Shown here one piece after another: positions 1-8,890 of a stretch of DNA of 64,000 nt. Every line of letters starts with the position of its first letter. Within the stretch, counting starts at the first letter, position 1. The position numbers and the translations under genes are program-made. The stretch comes from JAHBVL01 sp963712055 (GTDB lineage Bacteria; Chloroflexota; Chloroflexia; Thermomicrobiales; UBA6265), in contig CAVQGN010000003.1 of the NCBI GenBank assembly GCA_963712055.1, positions 372,001 through 436,000 on the forward strand, in the 5' to 3' direction. The notes beneath the pieces are model-generated. The model made no database searches. It had not been told where the DNA came from and saw nothing but the letters and a program-made list of their open reading frames with translations.

Positions 1-1649
1 AGATGTATGGCATGGGGTCGCATTGGCACACGGACGACCGCGGACTGACCGCCTTCTCCGGCCATGCCTGGCCCAAAGAAACGGGTTGGACGCAAACCGG
101 CGAGAGCTGGGCCTCGCAACTCAACCGCTTCTACGAAACGACACCCCCTGAGGAATCCCGGGAAACGCTCTACGGTCAGTTCGCCGCGATCCGGCTACCC
201 TTCAATGGCGACGGCTGGGTCGGTGCCGACATTCTCGGGCTCGGGATGCTCTACCTCGCCGAAACCGACGATCTGCTGATCATCTCGAACCGTAGCAGTC
301 TGGTCGCCAGACTGGTGACTCCGCTCGGAGAGCGTCCCGTCCGCGATCCGATGGGCGTTCTCTGGATGGGTCTCTGGAATCACGGTCCGCCGTTTTCGAC
401 CGGCTTCACTGCAGTCAAACCAATCCAGCAGAACGCATCGATCCGATTTCCGGTCGGCAGCGGCCCGGTGATCACTGAACATGGCCGGTTTCTTCTTCAT
501 AATGTGGACGGACGCCCGCCCGAAGAAACTGATTTCGAAACCGTCGCGGATGAGGTCGAAGCCGACCTGCGGAGCACGATGGCCATCACGTCGCGTTTGC
601 CATCCGCCAGTGGACGTGAACTCCGGCTCAGCGGCGGCAAGGACTCGCGCATGCTCCTCGCGGTCGCTCTCAGAAGCGGTCTTGAGTCGGAGTTCACCCT
701 GCATACGTTCGGATCGCGCTGGAATCGCGACACGCTGGTCGCGCATGAAATCGCGCGACAATTCAATCTCCCGTGGACTTTCGAACACCGCAATACACGG
801 GATGTCGCGCATGTGCAGGAGTTGCTGGCGAGTCATGTTTTTCACTCCGAGGGGATGGTCAGTTTTGCCGATCTCTCGGGAACGACCTCGGTCAGTGATC
901 GGATTGTCGTCACTGGTACGATCGGCGAACTGATGCGGATCAACGCACGCTATCAGCACGCCGCCGACGCGTCGGACCCAGAGGAGATCTTCGAACGCTA
1001 TGTCGGCGCGGCGTACTGGGATCAAGGTCATCTAATTCGGGACGATGTCCGCGCCGAACTCAACCGGGCGTTCAAGGACTGGTCGTTTAGCCTTTCGGAA
1101 CTCGAAACGAACTTTGCCCGCAATCTCGCGACCGGCAGGCAACTGATCATGGTTCGGTGCTGGGTAGGGCTGAGCCGGTCATCCAAGCCCGATTTCTGGA
1201 TCGTCCCTTTCGTCTCGGCCACCTGCGTACGCGCTGTTCATCGCATCAGCGCCGATCGATTCATCACCGAACGCTTCCATTTCGAAATTATCCGACGGGC
1301 CTCGGAGCGACTCGCTCACATCCCATTCGCCGATGAACCGTGGCGTTCCGAAGCGATCGAAGGCTATGCCCGCGCTGAGGAACTGAGCAAGGTCGAACGG
1401 TGGTCGGCGCCTTCCAGCGGTGCCCCGAATGCCCGAGCCCGCCGCTTCGCCGAACTCTCACCACTCTTCCAAGACGTACTCAGCGATCGATCGAACCCAA
1501 TCCATGACTATGTCAATTCTGAGGCGCTCCTCGATTCGGTACGAAAACCTCCCACCAACCCGAAAGCCTTCCGGCAACTCCACGGGATCCTGACCGCGGC
1601 TATCTGGCTCGGCGAGCATGAGTCCTCGACTCGCATCCGCCGCGACTGA
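1..1649 (+). CDS. Asparagine-synthetase-like protein, paralog 1 (5' end outside window)
   Basis: Diverged member of the asparagine synthetase family. Visible residues 1-150 form a degenerate Ntn-amidotransferase-like domain. It is followed by an ATP-pyrophosphatase domain with an intact PP-loop, SGGKDSR, near visible residues 210-216. The family adenylates a carboxylate and then forms an amide; the substrate here is unknown. The first visible codons align with about residue 60 of the paralogs downstream (shared GSHWHT), so roughly 60 residues and the true start lie before the window. It ends TGA five bases before the GTG of paralog 2, implying one operon. The C-terminus ends just after the ...AAIWLG block where paralog 3 continues into a glycosyltransferase. 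The fold is clear; the reaction is not. Confidence 0.75.
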   Translation, partial: MYGMGSHWHTDDRGLTAFSGHAWPKETGWTQTGESWASQLNRFYETTPPEESRETLYGQFAAIRLPFNGDGWVGADILGLGMLYLAETDDLLIISNRSSLVARLVTPLGERPVRDPMGVLWMGLWNHGPPFSTGFTAVKPIQQNASIRFPVGSGPVITEHGRFLLHNVDGRPPEETDFETVADEVEADLRSTMAITSRLPSASGRELRLSGGKDSRMLLAVALRSGLESEFTLHTFGSRWNRDTLVAHEIARQFNLPWTFEHRNTRDVAHVQELLASHVFHSEGMVSFADLSGTTSVSDRIVVTGTIGELMRINARYQHAADASDPEEIFERYVGAAYWDQGHLIRDDVRAELNRAFKDWSFSLSELETNFARNLATGRQLIMVRCWVGLSRSSKPDFWIVPFVSATCVRAVHRISADRFITERFHFEIIRRASERLAHIPFADEPWRSEAIEGYARAEELSKVERWSAPSSGAPNARARRFAELSPLFQDVLSDRSNPIHDYVNSEALLDSVRKPPTNPKAFRQLHGILTAAIWLGEHESSTRIRRD

Positions 1650-1654
1650 GCGCT

Positions 1655-3571
1655 GTGTTTTCGTTCCTGATCCGGGCCAGCACCACCGACCAGCCAATCG
1701 AACCCGTCCTGCCGTTTCACCGACGCGATCTGGTCGAGCGACAATTGTTGTTCGATCCAGAAGAAACCCTCTCCTGGTCCAATCGCGCCGGCACTGTTTC
1801 GTTCAAGGGATGGCAGGCCTTCACCGATCACCATGGCGTCCGCAGTCATTGGGCGATCGATGACGTGGGGCTAACATCGGTCGCCGGTCATGCCTGGCCC
1901 CACGAAACCGGTCCAGACCCAGATCGATCATGGGCTGAAATGGCTGCCTTGCACCTCATGAAACATGACCTGATGGATTCGGTGGAAACGCTGTTTGGCA
2001 ATTTTGCGGTGCTCACCATGCCTAACGAAGGCACCGGGATGCTCTTCACGGATTTGCTTTCGGTTTCACCGGTTTTTTGGGCGGAAGCCGATGGGACGCT
2101 CTTTGTCTCGAATCGGGCCGGGATGGTGGCAGCAGCGCTTCCCAGATCCGACGGCATGGAGAAATCGCCAGACGGCGTTGGCTGGCTGATGTTCTGGGGC
2201 ACGATCCTGTCCAACGAAACTGGCTATCGACATGTCAATCGCTTGCCGGTCGACTCCTTCATCGAACTCGGCACTCCTCAGGGAGCCCGGCTTCGACGCA
2301 AGTCATCCAAATTCTGGGAGGAGCCGGGGAACGGGGTGGGTCGCTCGACCTACGAATCAGTCCTGCCCTTCCTCGAACGGGACCTGATCGATTCGATACG
2401 CGGTCTGGCCACTCTGCCGGGCCCGAAACCAGTTGTTCATCTCAGTGGTGGCAAGGATTCGCGCTTGCTGGCCGCGGTCGTCGCACATTGTGACCTGCAA
2501 GATCGTTTTCGGTTTATCACGTATGGCGTGCCCGGGTTTGCCGATGTCGAAGCTGGTCGGATGGTGGCCGAAGCAGCAGGTCTCGACTGGTCATTTGAAG
2601 ACCGGACCGGAGCAGACGGTTTGCCAGGTTCGGTCACAGTTCCGATCCATACTGCTCATGTCGAAGGATTGACCAATGCCTGGGACCGGACCTCGGAATC
2701 CGTGGCAAGCGACGAGACCGTCGTAACCGGTAATCTTGGCGAATTCATGCGCCCCGGTCCGCTCTCGAATCAGTTTCTGGGCCTCGCGGATCGATCATCA
2801 GCAAACGTCATCGAGAGTATGCGGACCAGAAAGAGCTTCGATCCCAGTCGTCTCCTGAATGCGGAGACCAACGAGCGCTACCGCGACCAGATGGCCAGCT
2901 GGGCCGAGGCACGCATTGCAGAAGGCGCGGTCCCGGAGAAACTCGGGATCTATTTCCTGCCCGACACCCGACCTCGTTCATGGTTGGGTCCAAACCGGAG
3001 CGCCAAAGCGAGTCTGTGGGCATTGCCGTTCATCACACCTCGGGTCACGCGGTCTTTGCTCGACTTGCCATCAGCATCGCTCAGTGGCGCCCGGTTCCAT
3101 TTCGATTTGATCGCCAGATTCCAGCCGAACCTGCTTGCCATCCCACTCGCAGGGAACCCCTGGATTCCAAAGGATTGTCAGCATCATCCACTCGGGCAAA
3201 CGGCTCTCGAAGCTGGGGAGGTGATTTCGACAGTCGAATCACGAAACTGGCGGTCGAATCAATTCGCCCAGGATAGAGCGTTTTTCCTGGACGTGTTTGC
3301 CGACCGATCCAACCTGATCTTCTCAATCGTCGATCGCGCGCGCCTCGAACGCCTGCTGGCGCTGCCAGAGGCAACCGGCGGAAACGCGCGGATGCTTTAC
3401 AGTGCATTGACAGCAGCGGTTTGGCTCGGCGACCTCGAGGATCTCCGCCGTATCCGAAGATCCGGTCGGCAAAGTCGCGAATTGATACAAGCGCGCAATG
3501 GTCATGGCAGAATTGCGGTCAGGACGGTGCCTCCCGACCTCGTTTCCCGCCTCGTGCCAAAACGGCGGTGA
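1655..3571 (+). CDS. Asparagine-synthetase-like protein, paralog 2
   Basis: A 638-residue paralog with the same two-domain plan. The N-terminal Ntn-like half starts FSFLIRA, so no Cys follows the initiator as it would in a glutamine-hydrolysing enzyme. The C-terminal synthetase domain carries the PP-loop LSGGKDSRLL at about 263-272, intact for ATP binding. The start is a GTG five bases after the preceding stop, chosen because its N-terminus aligns with paralogs 3 and 4; translational coupling would explain the poor Shine-Dalgarno. The last 30 or so residues, after the ...AAVWLG block, are basic and have no counterpart in paralog 1. Without a glutaminase site it would need free ammonia or an amine nucleophile, as in beta-lactam synthetase or lasso-peptide cyclase; that is inference. 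Confidence 0.75.
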   Translation: MFSFLIRASTTDQPIEPVLPFHRRDLVERQLLFDPEETLSWSNRAGTVSFKGWQAFTDHHGVRSHWAIDDVGLTSVAGHAWPHETGPDPDRSWAEMAALHLMKHDLMDSVETLFGNFAVLTMPNEGTGMLFTDLLSVSPVFWAEADGTLFVSNRAGMVAAALPRSDGMEKSPDGVGWLMFWGTILSNETGYRHVNRLPVDSFIELGTPQGARLRRKSSKFWEEPGNGVGRSTYESVLPFLERDLIDSIRGLATLPGPKPVVHLSGGKDSRLLAAVVAHCDLQDRFRFITYGVPGFADVEAGRMVAEAAGLDWSFEDRTGADGLPGSVTVPIHTAHVEGLTNAWDRTSESVASDETVVTGNLGEFMRPGPLSNQFLGLADRSSANVIESMRTRKSFDPSRLLNAETNERYRDQMASWAEARIAEGAVPEKLGIYFLPDTRPRSWLGPNRSAKASLWALPFITPRVTRSLLDLPSASLSGARFHFDLIARFQPNLLAIPLAGNPWIPKDCQHHPLGQTALEAGEVISTVESRNWRSNQFAQDRAFFLDVFADRSNLIFSIVDRARLERLLALPEATGGNARMLYSALTAAVWLGDLEDLRRIRRSGRQSRELIQARNGHGRIAVRTVPPDLVSRLVPKRR

Positions 3572-3652
3572 TGAGATAAGGCGTGTGTTCGCAATTGTGT
3601 CGTCGAACTCCGCTCTGGTGAGCATCCGGTTACGCAGGAACTCAGCGATCCT

Positions 3653-6600
3653 ATGAACACGTTTGTGGTCATCGCAACGACAGATGGCTCCCCGGTCGAT
3701 CCGGAGATCGTACGCCGCGTCGATCAGACCGATCATCCCGATCTTCCTTTCGTCCCGGACGACTATCTGCGCTGGTCGAATGCGCGCCACAATGTTCACG
3801 TGAGTGCTTGGCAAGCATTCACCGATCTCAATGGGGTTGGTTCGCATTGGCACACCAATTCCCACGGGCTAACCATGTTCACGGGTCATCCTGCTCCACG
3901 TGGCGGCGGGTGGAGCCGGACTGGAGGGACATGGGCTGCGCAACTTGCTGATGATCTTGCAATGCACGGTGTGCTCACGGCTGAAGAACGCCTCCTCGGT
4001 CTATTTAGCATTCTCAGCCTTCCCTTCGAAGAGCCCGGTTACGCCGTCTCTGATCTCATTTCAATGGGTCTTCTCTACAACGGTCGGGTTGGCAATCATC
4101 TGATCATTGCAAGCCGCGCTGCACTCGTCGCCCGGGCATTGACACCAGACGGAATCGAACCAGCCCGTGATCTCCTTGGGTCAGGCTGGATTCCTTATTC
4201 GCAGGTACCGATCTCGCTCGACACCGGATTTGCAAACGTCCAGGCTCTCCCGTTCACAAGTCACGTCGAATTCGATCCTGGTCGTGGAGCCAGGATCGTG
4301 CCCCGGGAACGCCCTTTCTGGGAGATCCCCGGCGAACCGTCGTTCCCGTTGGATGAACAGGGAATCGGAGGCTATCTCGAAAACGAGTTGCGCGCGACGA
4401 TCCGGACCCTGTCCGAGTTTCCCGCGTCGGAACGCCAGATGCGTCTGAGCGGCGGACGCGATTCACGTCTTATCGCCGCCCTTATTCTGCTTGAAGAAGT
4501 TCAGGACGCGTTCACCTTTTTCAGTTTCGGCCTGGAACGCACGCCTGATGTCATTGTGGCCCGCAGCATTGCCGAACGGTTCGATCTGAACTGGAAATTC
4601 GAATCGAGGGAGGCGCCAGAAGAACGAGAGTTCGAGCAACCACAGCGCATCAACGCGTTTCAGGTCTCCGGCGCCCGGACTGGTTGGGACGCGAAGGGAC
4701 AGTTGCGAGCTTCCACCGGTATGACCCTCTCAGGAAACATGAGCGAGCTCTTTCGCTTCGGTCCATCCTCGGCTTCGACGCTGACTGCGACGACCTTCGA
4801 GGAGAGCCGGGACGCCATCCTCCTTTCACGGAACAGCGACTTTGCCCGGATGCTCAAACCAGAGGTCCGAGAGCATTACAACCAGGCGTTCGCGGAATGG
4901 ATCCGACAGCGTTACGCCGACGGAGTGGAATTGACTCGCCTCGGATCGCTCTTCATGCCGGAAATCGTCGGTCGCCGCCTTTACGGCGCCGGTAGCGAGG
5001 TCATGACGCGAACCTGGATCTATCCGCTCTATTCCCCGGCTGGGGCCAGAGCCGCGCAGAATCTTCCTCTCGATCGGCGCTACACCCAGCGTTTGCATTT
5101 TGACATCATCAATCATGCCCATCCTGACCTGGCCAAACTCCCATTCGTCAATCACGGCTGGCGCGAAACTGCCTATAGCCATCTGCCAAACGCGGCAGAC
5201 TATGCCGATATTCCGTTCGTAAGCCCGGCGGGTCCGGAACCCACCCACTGGCGAGTGGCGCAGTTCGATGCGCACCGGCCGATTTTCAGACGCTATCTCG
5301 ATGATCCCAGCAATCCGGTCTTCGACCTGGTCGATTACAACCGGGTCATGAACCTGGTGGCATCTCCCGAGATCACCACCGGCCGATTAAGGACGCTCTA
5401 TTCGATCTTTTCGACCGCTCTCTGGCTCGGTCACCACGAACTGCCAGCGCGCATGAACCGAACCGGGGAGCTCGATTTCTACCAGAGCGAGCCTGGAAAA
5501 CCACGCGATGTTCCCGCGTTCAGCAGCACGCAACCCGCTCCGCCCAGTGACCCCGAGTCCGTTCACAAAATCGTAAGCAGCTCCAGACCTGTCCAGTTTT
5601 CCGCACCGCCGAAATCGATTGCGCTTGTGGTTTCGAATTTTCCGGTACCTTCCCAGACGTTCATCGTCGACAAATACCTTCACCTCCTCAGTCGAGGGTG
5701 GGATATCAACATCATCGCCCTTAACCGCGATAAGGAACGCTGGGATCTCTATCCCGAGATCGAATCGGAACCACTTCTTCGCGATCGTGTGTTCACCGGT
5801 CGCTCGATAGCAGAACGACTCCACGAACTTAAACCCGATCTCGTCAACTTCGAATTCGGCGATCTGGCACTCGGTTCACTCGAGACCGTCAAAGCCATCA
5901 AGGCACGCTCGATCGTCGGTTTTCGCGGGTATGACATCTGTTATCAAGGTCTCTCAGTCCCCGGCTATTACCGGGAGATCTGGGATCAGGCCGACGCGGT
6001 CATGCTTCGGAGCGATGATCTCTGGAGCAGGGCAATCGAGCGTGGCTGCCCCCCAGACAAACTGCACACCGTGATCGTTGGCGCAGTCGATAGCCAATTG
6101 TTCGACCCCGGTGAACGTGCCCATCGCGACGTCACTGGCACTGCCGAGCGGCCGTTTCGGATTGTTAGCGTCGGCCGACTGGTCTGGAAAAAAGGCTACG
6201 AAATCGGTTTGCAGGCCCTTCGTGAACTCCTCGATTCAGGAGTTCATGCGCACCTGACCATCATCGGAGATGGCAATATGCGCTCCAATGTGGAGTACAC
6301 CATATTTGACCTTGGCTTGGCTGATCACGTCACCTTGCTCGGCGCCCAGTCCCGCGATCGCGTCTTCGACGAGATGATGGCGGCGGACGCGTTCATGATG
6401 ACCAGTCTCAGCGAGGGATTCGGAATTTCAGCCCTGGAAGCGCAGTCGATGCGACTTCCTGTTGTTGCTTCGGATGCCGAAGGACTTCCCGAAAATGTTG
6501 CTGACGGAGTGACCGGCTTCGTTGTTCCGAAACGCGATCCCCTTACCACCGCTGACCGATTACGAGACTTGGCGATGGATCCTGCGTTGCGTCAAGCGAT

Positions 6601-6835
6601 GGGGTCGGCCGGACGTCATCGGGTCGAAACAGAATTCACTACTGAGCGGGAGATCGATGCATTCGAAGCGCTATTCACCGAAGTTATCGATCGCCCCCTG
6701 CGCGCGCGCCGATTGTTCGACCAGCTCAAACGAGTCTCAGGCCCACCAACGAGTGGAGACCTTCGATCCTATCTCGAACTCGAACAGGCATTTGCGGATT
6801 GGGTCGCGCTCGAAGATTCTCGGATCGGTGTTTGA
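3653..6835 (+). CDS. Fusion: asparagine-synthetase-like domain plus GT4 glycosyltransferase
   Basis: A 1060-residue fusion. Residues 1-600 are the third paralog of the array (GSHWHT block near 63-68, PP-loop RLSGGRDSRL near 265-274, ALWLG block near 605). After a Pro/Ser-rich linker of about 40 residues, residues 650-1040 form a GT-B family-4 glycosyltransferase. This begins IALVVSNFPVPSQTF, contains VGRLVWKKGYE, and has the sugar-nucleotide E-x7-E element in SEGFGISALEAQ near 920. Such enzymes move a sugar from a nucleotide donor at the cytoplasmic face. ATG start; an 80-base gap separates it from paralog 2. The fusion ties the synthetase-like chemistry to glycosylation of the same product. 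The acceptor is unknown. Confidence 0.8.
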   Translation: MNTFVVIATTDGSPVDPEIVRRVDQTDHPDLPFVPDDYLRWSNARHNVHVSAWQAFTDLNGVGSHWHTNSHGLTMFTGHPAPRGGGWSRTGGTWAAQLADDLAMHGVLTAEERLLGLFSILSLPFEEPGYAVSDLISMGLLYNGRVGNHLIIASRAALVARALTPDGIEPARDLLGSGWIPYSQVPISLDTGFANVQALPFTSHVEFDPGRGARIVPRERPFWEIPGEPSFPLDEQGIGGYLENELRATIRTLSEFPASERQMRLSGGRDSRLIAALILLEEVQDAFTFFSFGLERTPDVIVARSIAERFDLNWKFESREAPEEREFEQPQRINAFQVSGARTGWDAKGQLRASTGMTLSGNMSELFRFGPSSASTLTATTFEESRDAILLSRNSDFARMLKPEVREHYNQAFAEWIRQRYADGVELTRLGSLFMPEIVGRRLYGAGSEVMTRTWIYPLYSPAGARAAQNLPLDRRYTQRLHFDIINHAHPDLAKLPFVNHGWRETAYSHLPNAADYADIPFVSPAGPEPTHWRVAQFDAHRPIFRRYLDDPSNPVFDLVDYNRVMNLVASPEITTGRLRTLYSIFSTALWLGHHELPARMNRTGELDFYQSEPGKPRDVPAFSSTQPAPPSDPESVHKIVSSSRPVQFSAPPKSIALVVSNFPVPSQTFIVDKYLHLLSRGWDINIIALNRDKERWDLYPEIESEPLLRDRVFTGRSIAERLHELKPDLVNFEFGDLALGSLETVKAIKARSIVGFRGYDICYQGLSVPGYYREIWDQADAVMLRSDDLWSRAIERGCPPDKLHTVIVGAVDSQLFDPGERAHRDVTGTAERPFRIVSVGRLVWKKGYEIGLQALRELLDSGVHAHLTIIGDGNMRSNVEYTIFDLGLADHVTLLGAQSRDRVFDEMMAADAFMMTSLSEGFGISALEAQSMRLPVVASDAEGLPENVADGVTGFVVPKRDPLTTADRLRDLAMDPALRQAMGSAGRHRVETEFTTEREIDAFEALFTEVIDRPLRARRLFDQLKRVSGPPTSGDLRSYLELEQAFADWVALEDSRIGV

Positions 6836-6877
6836 CCATCCAATGCTGACCGTTTCTCCCATCCGCGAGGAGTTCCA

Positions 6878-8890
6878 GTGCACGTATTCGTAATCGCCGG
6901 AAGCAAAGACGGCGCTCCTGTCGATGAGCAGATTGTTCGTCGTTTCGACCGTCTCGATCTCCCTGAACTCCCCTTTACCCCTGATCAGCATATGACCTGG
7001 TCCAATCAGAGCGGTTCAATCCGCTTTGCCGGCTGGCAAGCTTTTGCCGAAGTGGGCCAGATTGGAAGTCACTGGCATGCCGATCTGCACTCTCTGACCG
7101 GTTTTTCCGGTTTGCCGGTCTGGTGGGATGGGGCATGGCCATCGGGCAAGAACTGGAGCACCCATCTGGCGGAAGAGGTCCAAGCCTCCAGTCCAGCTGC
7201 TATTAGCGATCGCCTGATCGGCGTGTTCACAAGGTATCGATTGCTCAAGAGCGGCGAAAGCTATGTCGGTTCGGATGGGCTCTCTGGTGGACTCCTCTAC
7301 ACTGCCGAAATCGGAGACACAATTATCCTATCCAATCGGGCCAGCCTGGTCGCCCGTGTGCTCTCTCCGATCGATACACCCTCTCCGCGTGACTGGCGCG
7401 GTCCCGGTTGGCTCCTCTACGACAACCAGTGCCACGGAGCGGAAACGGGCTATCGCGGTGTTTCGGTTGTTCCGCCGGGTGGTTTTCTGGCGATCGATTC
7501 CGCGGGCAAAGCGCTGATCGATCGATTACCAGAAAAATCCAGAAAACGCGTCGAGCAGAGGTCATTATCAAGTGCGGCCGACGCAATTGACGCTCGTTTA
7601 CGCGGCTCCCTGCGAGCGCTTGCGGCGCTGCCATTCGGTCGCCGTGAGTTCTTGCTCGACAGTGGAAAGGCCTCCCGACTCCTACTCGCCCTCGTGCTTT
7701 CAGAAGGCCTCCAGGACCGGTTCATCTTCCGGACCCTCGCGGATCGCGAATCTGCTGATGGTCAGATCACGAAGCAGCTCGCAGACGCAGCTGGTCTGGA
7801 CCTCCACTTCGACGATCACCCTGACAGTGGAGGAGATCTGTTTTGGGAGTCACAGCGCATCCACGCGGCACTGGTTTCCGGGACCGTCAGCGGCTGGACC
7901 GAAATGAGCAACACGGTGTCAGCCGACATCGTGCGCGTCAGCGGATCGTCCGGTCTTTCGGTCGATCCTCACCCAAGAATCTCACTCCTCAAGCCTGATC
8001 AGGAAGCGTACTTCGCGAGTGAGCAGGCTAGGCTCGTCCCGGACCACACGGACTTATGGACAGACAAACGGGGGAAAGAGCCATTCATCGGCGAGCATCG
8101 GCGGACTATTGGGGCGGCCGCTGAAATCAGCCCAGTTCCGTGGTGCGATCCCTGGCTAGACCATGCTCTGGTCGCGATCATGGAGAGCATTCCCGAGGAA
8201 GATCGCTTCGACAACCGGTTGTTACTCGACATCATGCAGGGTACCAGCATCGGCCTTGAACTCCTCCCGTTCACAGAAGCCAACTGGCCCGCAACGGCGT
8301 CGCAGCATCTCGAGCAACCGCCAGGGTTCGCTCCCCCACTGAGTGTCGATTCTGGCGGGGATAGGCGGGTCGATCGATTCCGCTCTCATCGAAACCAGAT
8401 CGTGGACTATCTCTTAGATCAATCGCATCCGATCTATGACATCGCCGACTACAAGCAGGTGCAGTTACTCCTTGAAACTCCCGAACCCACTGTTGACGAG
8501 ATCGAGACGATCTACTCCACGGTGACGACTGCCCTATGGCTGGGCAAGGATGATCACCTCGAACGCATTGTCAGATCCGATGACCCGGATCTCACCCGGC
8601 GTCAGCAACTCATCGTACGCCCGCGAGGCACGGAGTGCCGTCCGGGACCAACCAGTCTCGATGCCGTGGGCCTCGGCTCCCTCGTCGGACTCGCCCCTGA
8701 CGGCGGACTCTCGCATCTGTGCGTTGATACCGCATTTCGCGGCCGAGCGCTATCTGGCCGATGCGCTCGATTCTCTGGTCAAACAGACAAGGAAACTCGA
8801 TGCCATTGTGGTTATCGACGATTGCTCCGCAGAGCCGCCGACCGACATCGTGGCGCGCTTCCCGGAGGTCACACTTTTGCGATCGACTGA
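6878..8890 (+). CDS. Asparagine-synthetase-like pseudoenzyme, paralog 4 (3' end probably out of frame)
   Basis: Fourth paralog. It begins at GTG with GAGGAG a few bases upstream. Residues 1-565 align along the whole array (GSHWHA near 63, ALWLG block near 555). The PP-loop is destroyed: where the others read LSGGKDSR it reads LDSGKASR near 260-267, losing the first Ser, one Gly and the Asp. It is therefore probably catalytically dead and may be a scaffold or regulator. After about residue 570 the translation becomes Arg/Gly-rich and unlike the family. Meanwhile the next frame is open and encodes a glycosyltransferase, so the last 100 or so residues are likely an out-of-frame tail of a once-fused protein. 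Confidence 0.65.
   Translation: MHVFVIAGSKDGAPVDEQIVRRFDRLDLPELPFTPDQHMTWSNQSGSIRFAGWQAFAEVGQIGSHWHADLHSLTGFSGLPVWWDGAWPSGKNWSTHLAEEVQASSPAAISDRLIGVFTRYRLLKSGESYVGSDGLSGGLLYTAEIGDTIILSNRASLVARVLSPIDTPSPRDWRGPGWLLYDNQCHGAETGYRGVSVVPPGGFLAIDSAGKALIDRLPEKSRKRVEQRSLSSAADAIDARLRGSLRALAALPFGRREFLLDSGKASRLLLALVLSEGLQDRFIFRTLADRESADGQITKQLADAAGLDLHFDDHPDSGGDLFWESQRIHAALVSGTVSGWTEMSNTVSADIVRVSGSSGLSVDPHPRISLLKPDQEAYFASEQARLVPDHTDLWTDKRGKEPFIGEHRRTIGAAAEISPVPWCDPWLDHALVAIMESIPEEDRFDNRLLLDIMQGTSIGLELLPFTEANWPATASQHLEQPPGFAPPLSVDSGGDRRVDRFRSHRNQIVDYLLDQSHPIYDIADYKQVQLLLETPEPTVDEIETIYSTVTTALWLGKDDHLERIVRSDDPDLTRRQQLIVRPRGTECRPGPTSLDAVGLGSLVGLAPDGGLSHLCVDTAFRGRALSGRCARFSGQTDKETRCHCGYRRLLRRAADRHRGALPGGHTFAID

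Noticed and set aside
1..6835. Lasso-peptide biosynthesis cluster based on the synthetase-like genes
   Set aside because: No B-type leader protease or RiPP recognition element was seen. The only small peptide in the region has Tat and sortase-like signals, not a lasso leader.
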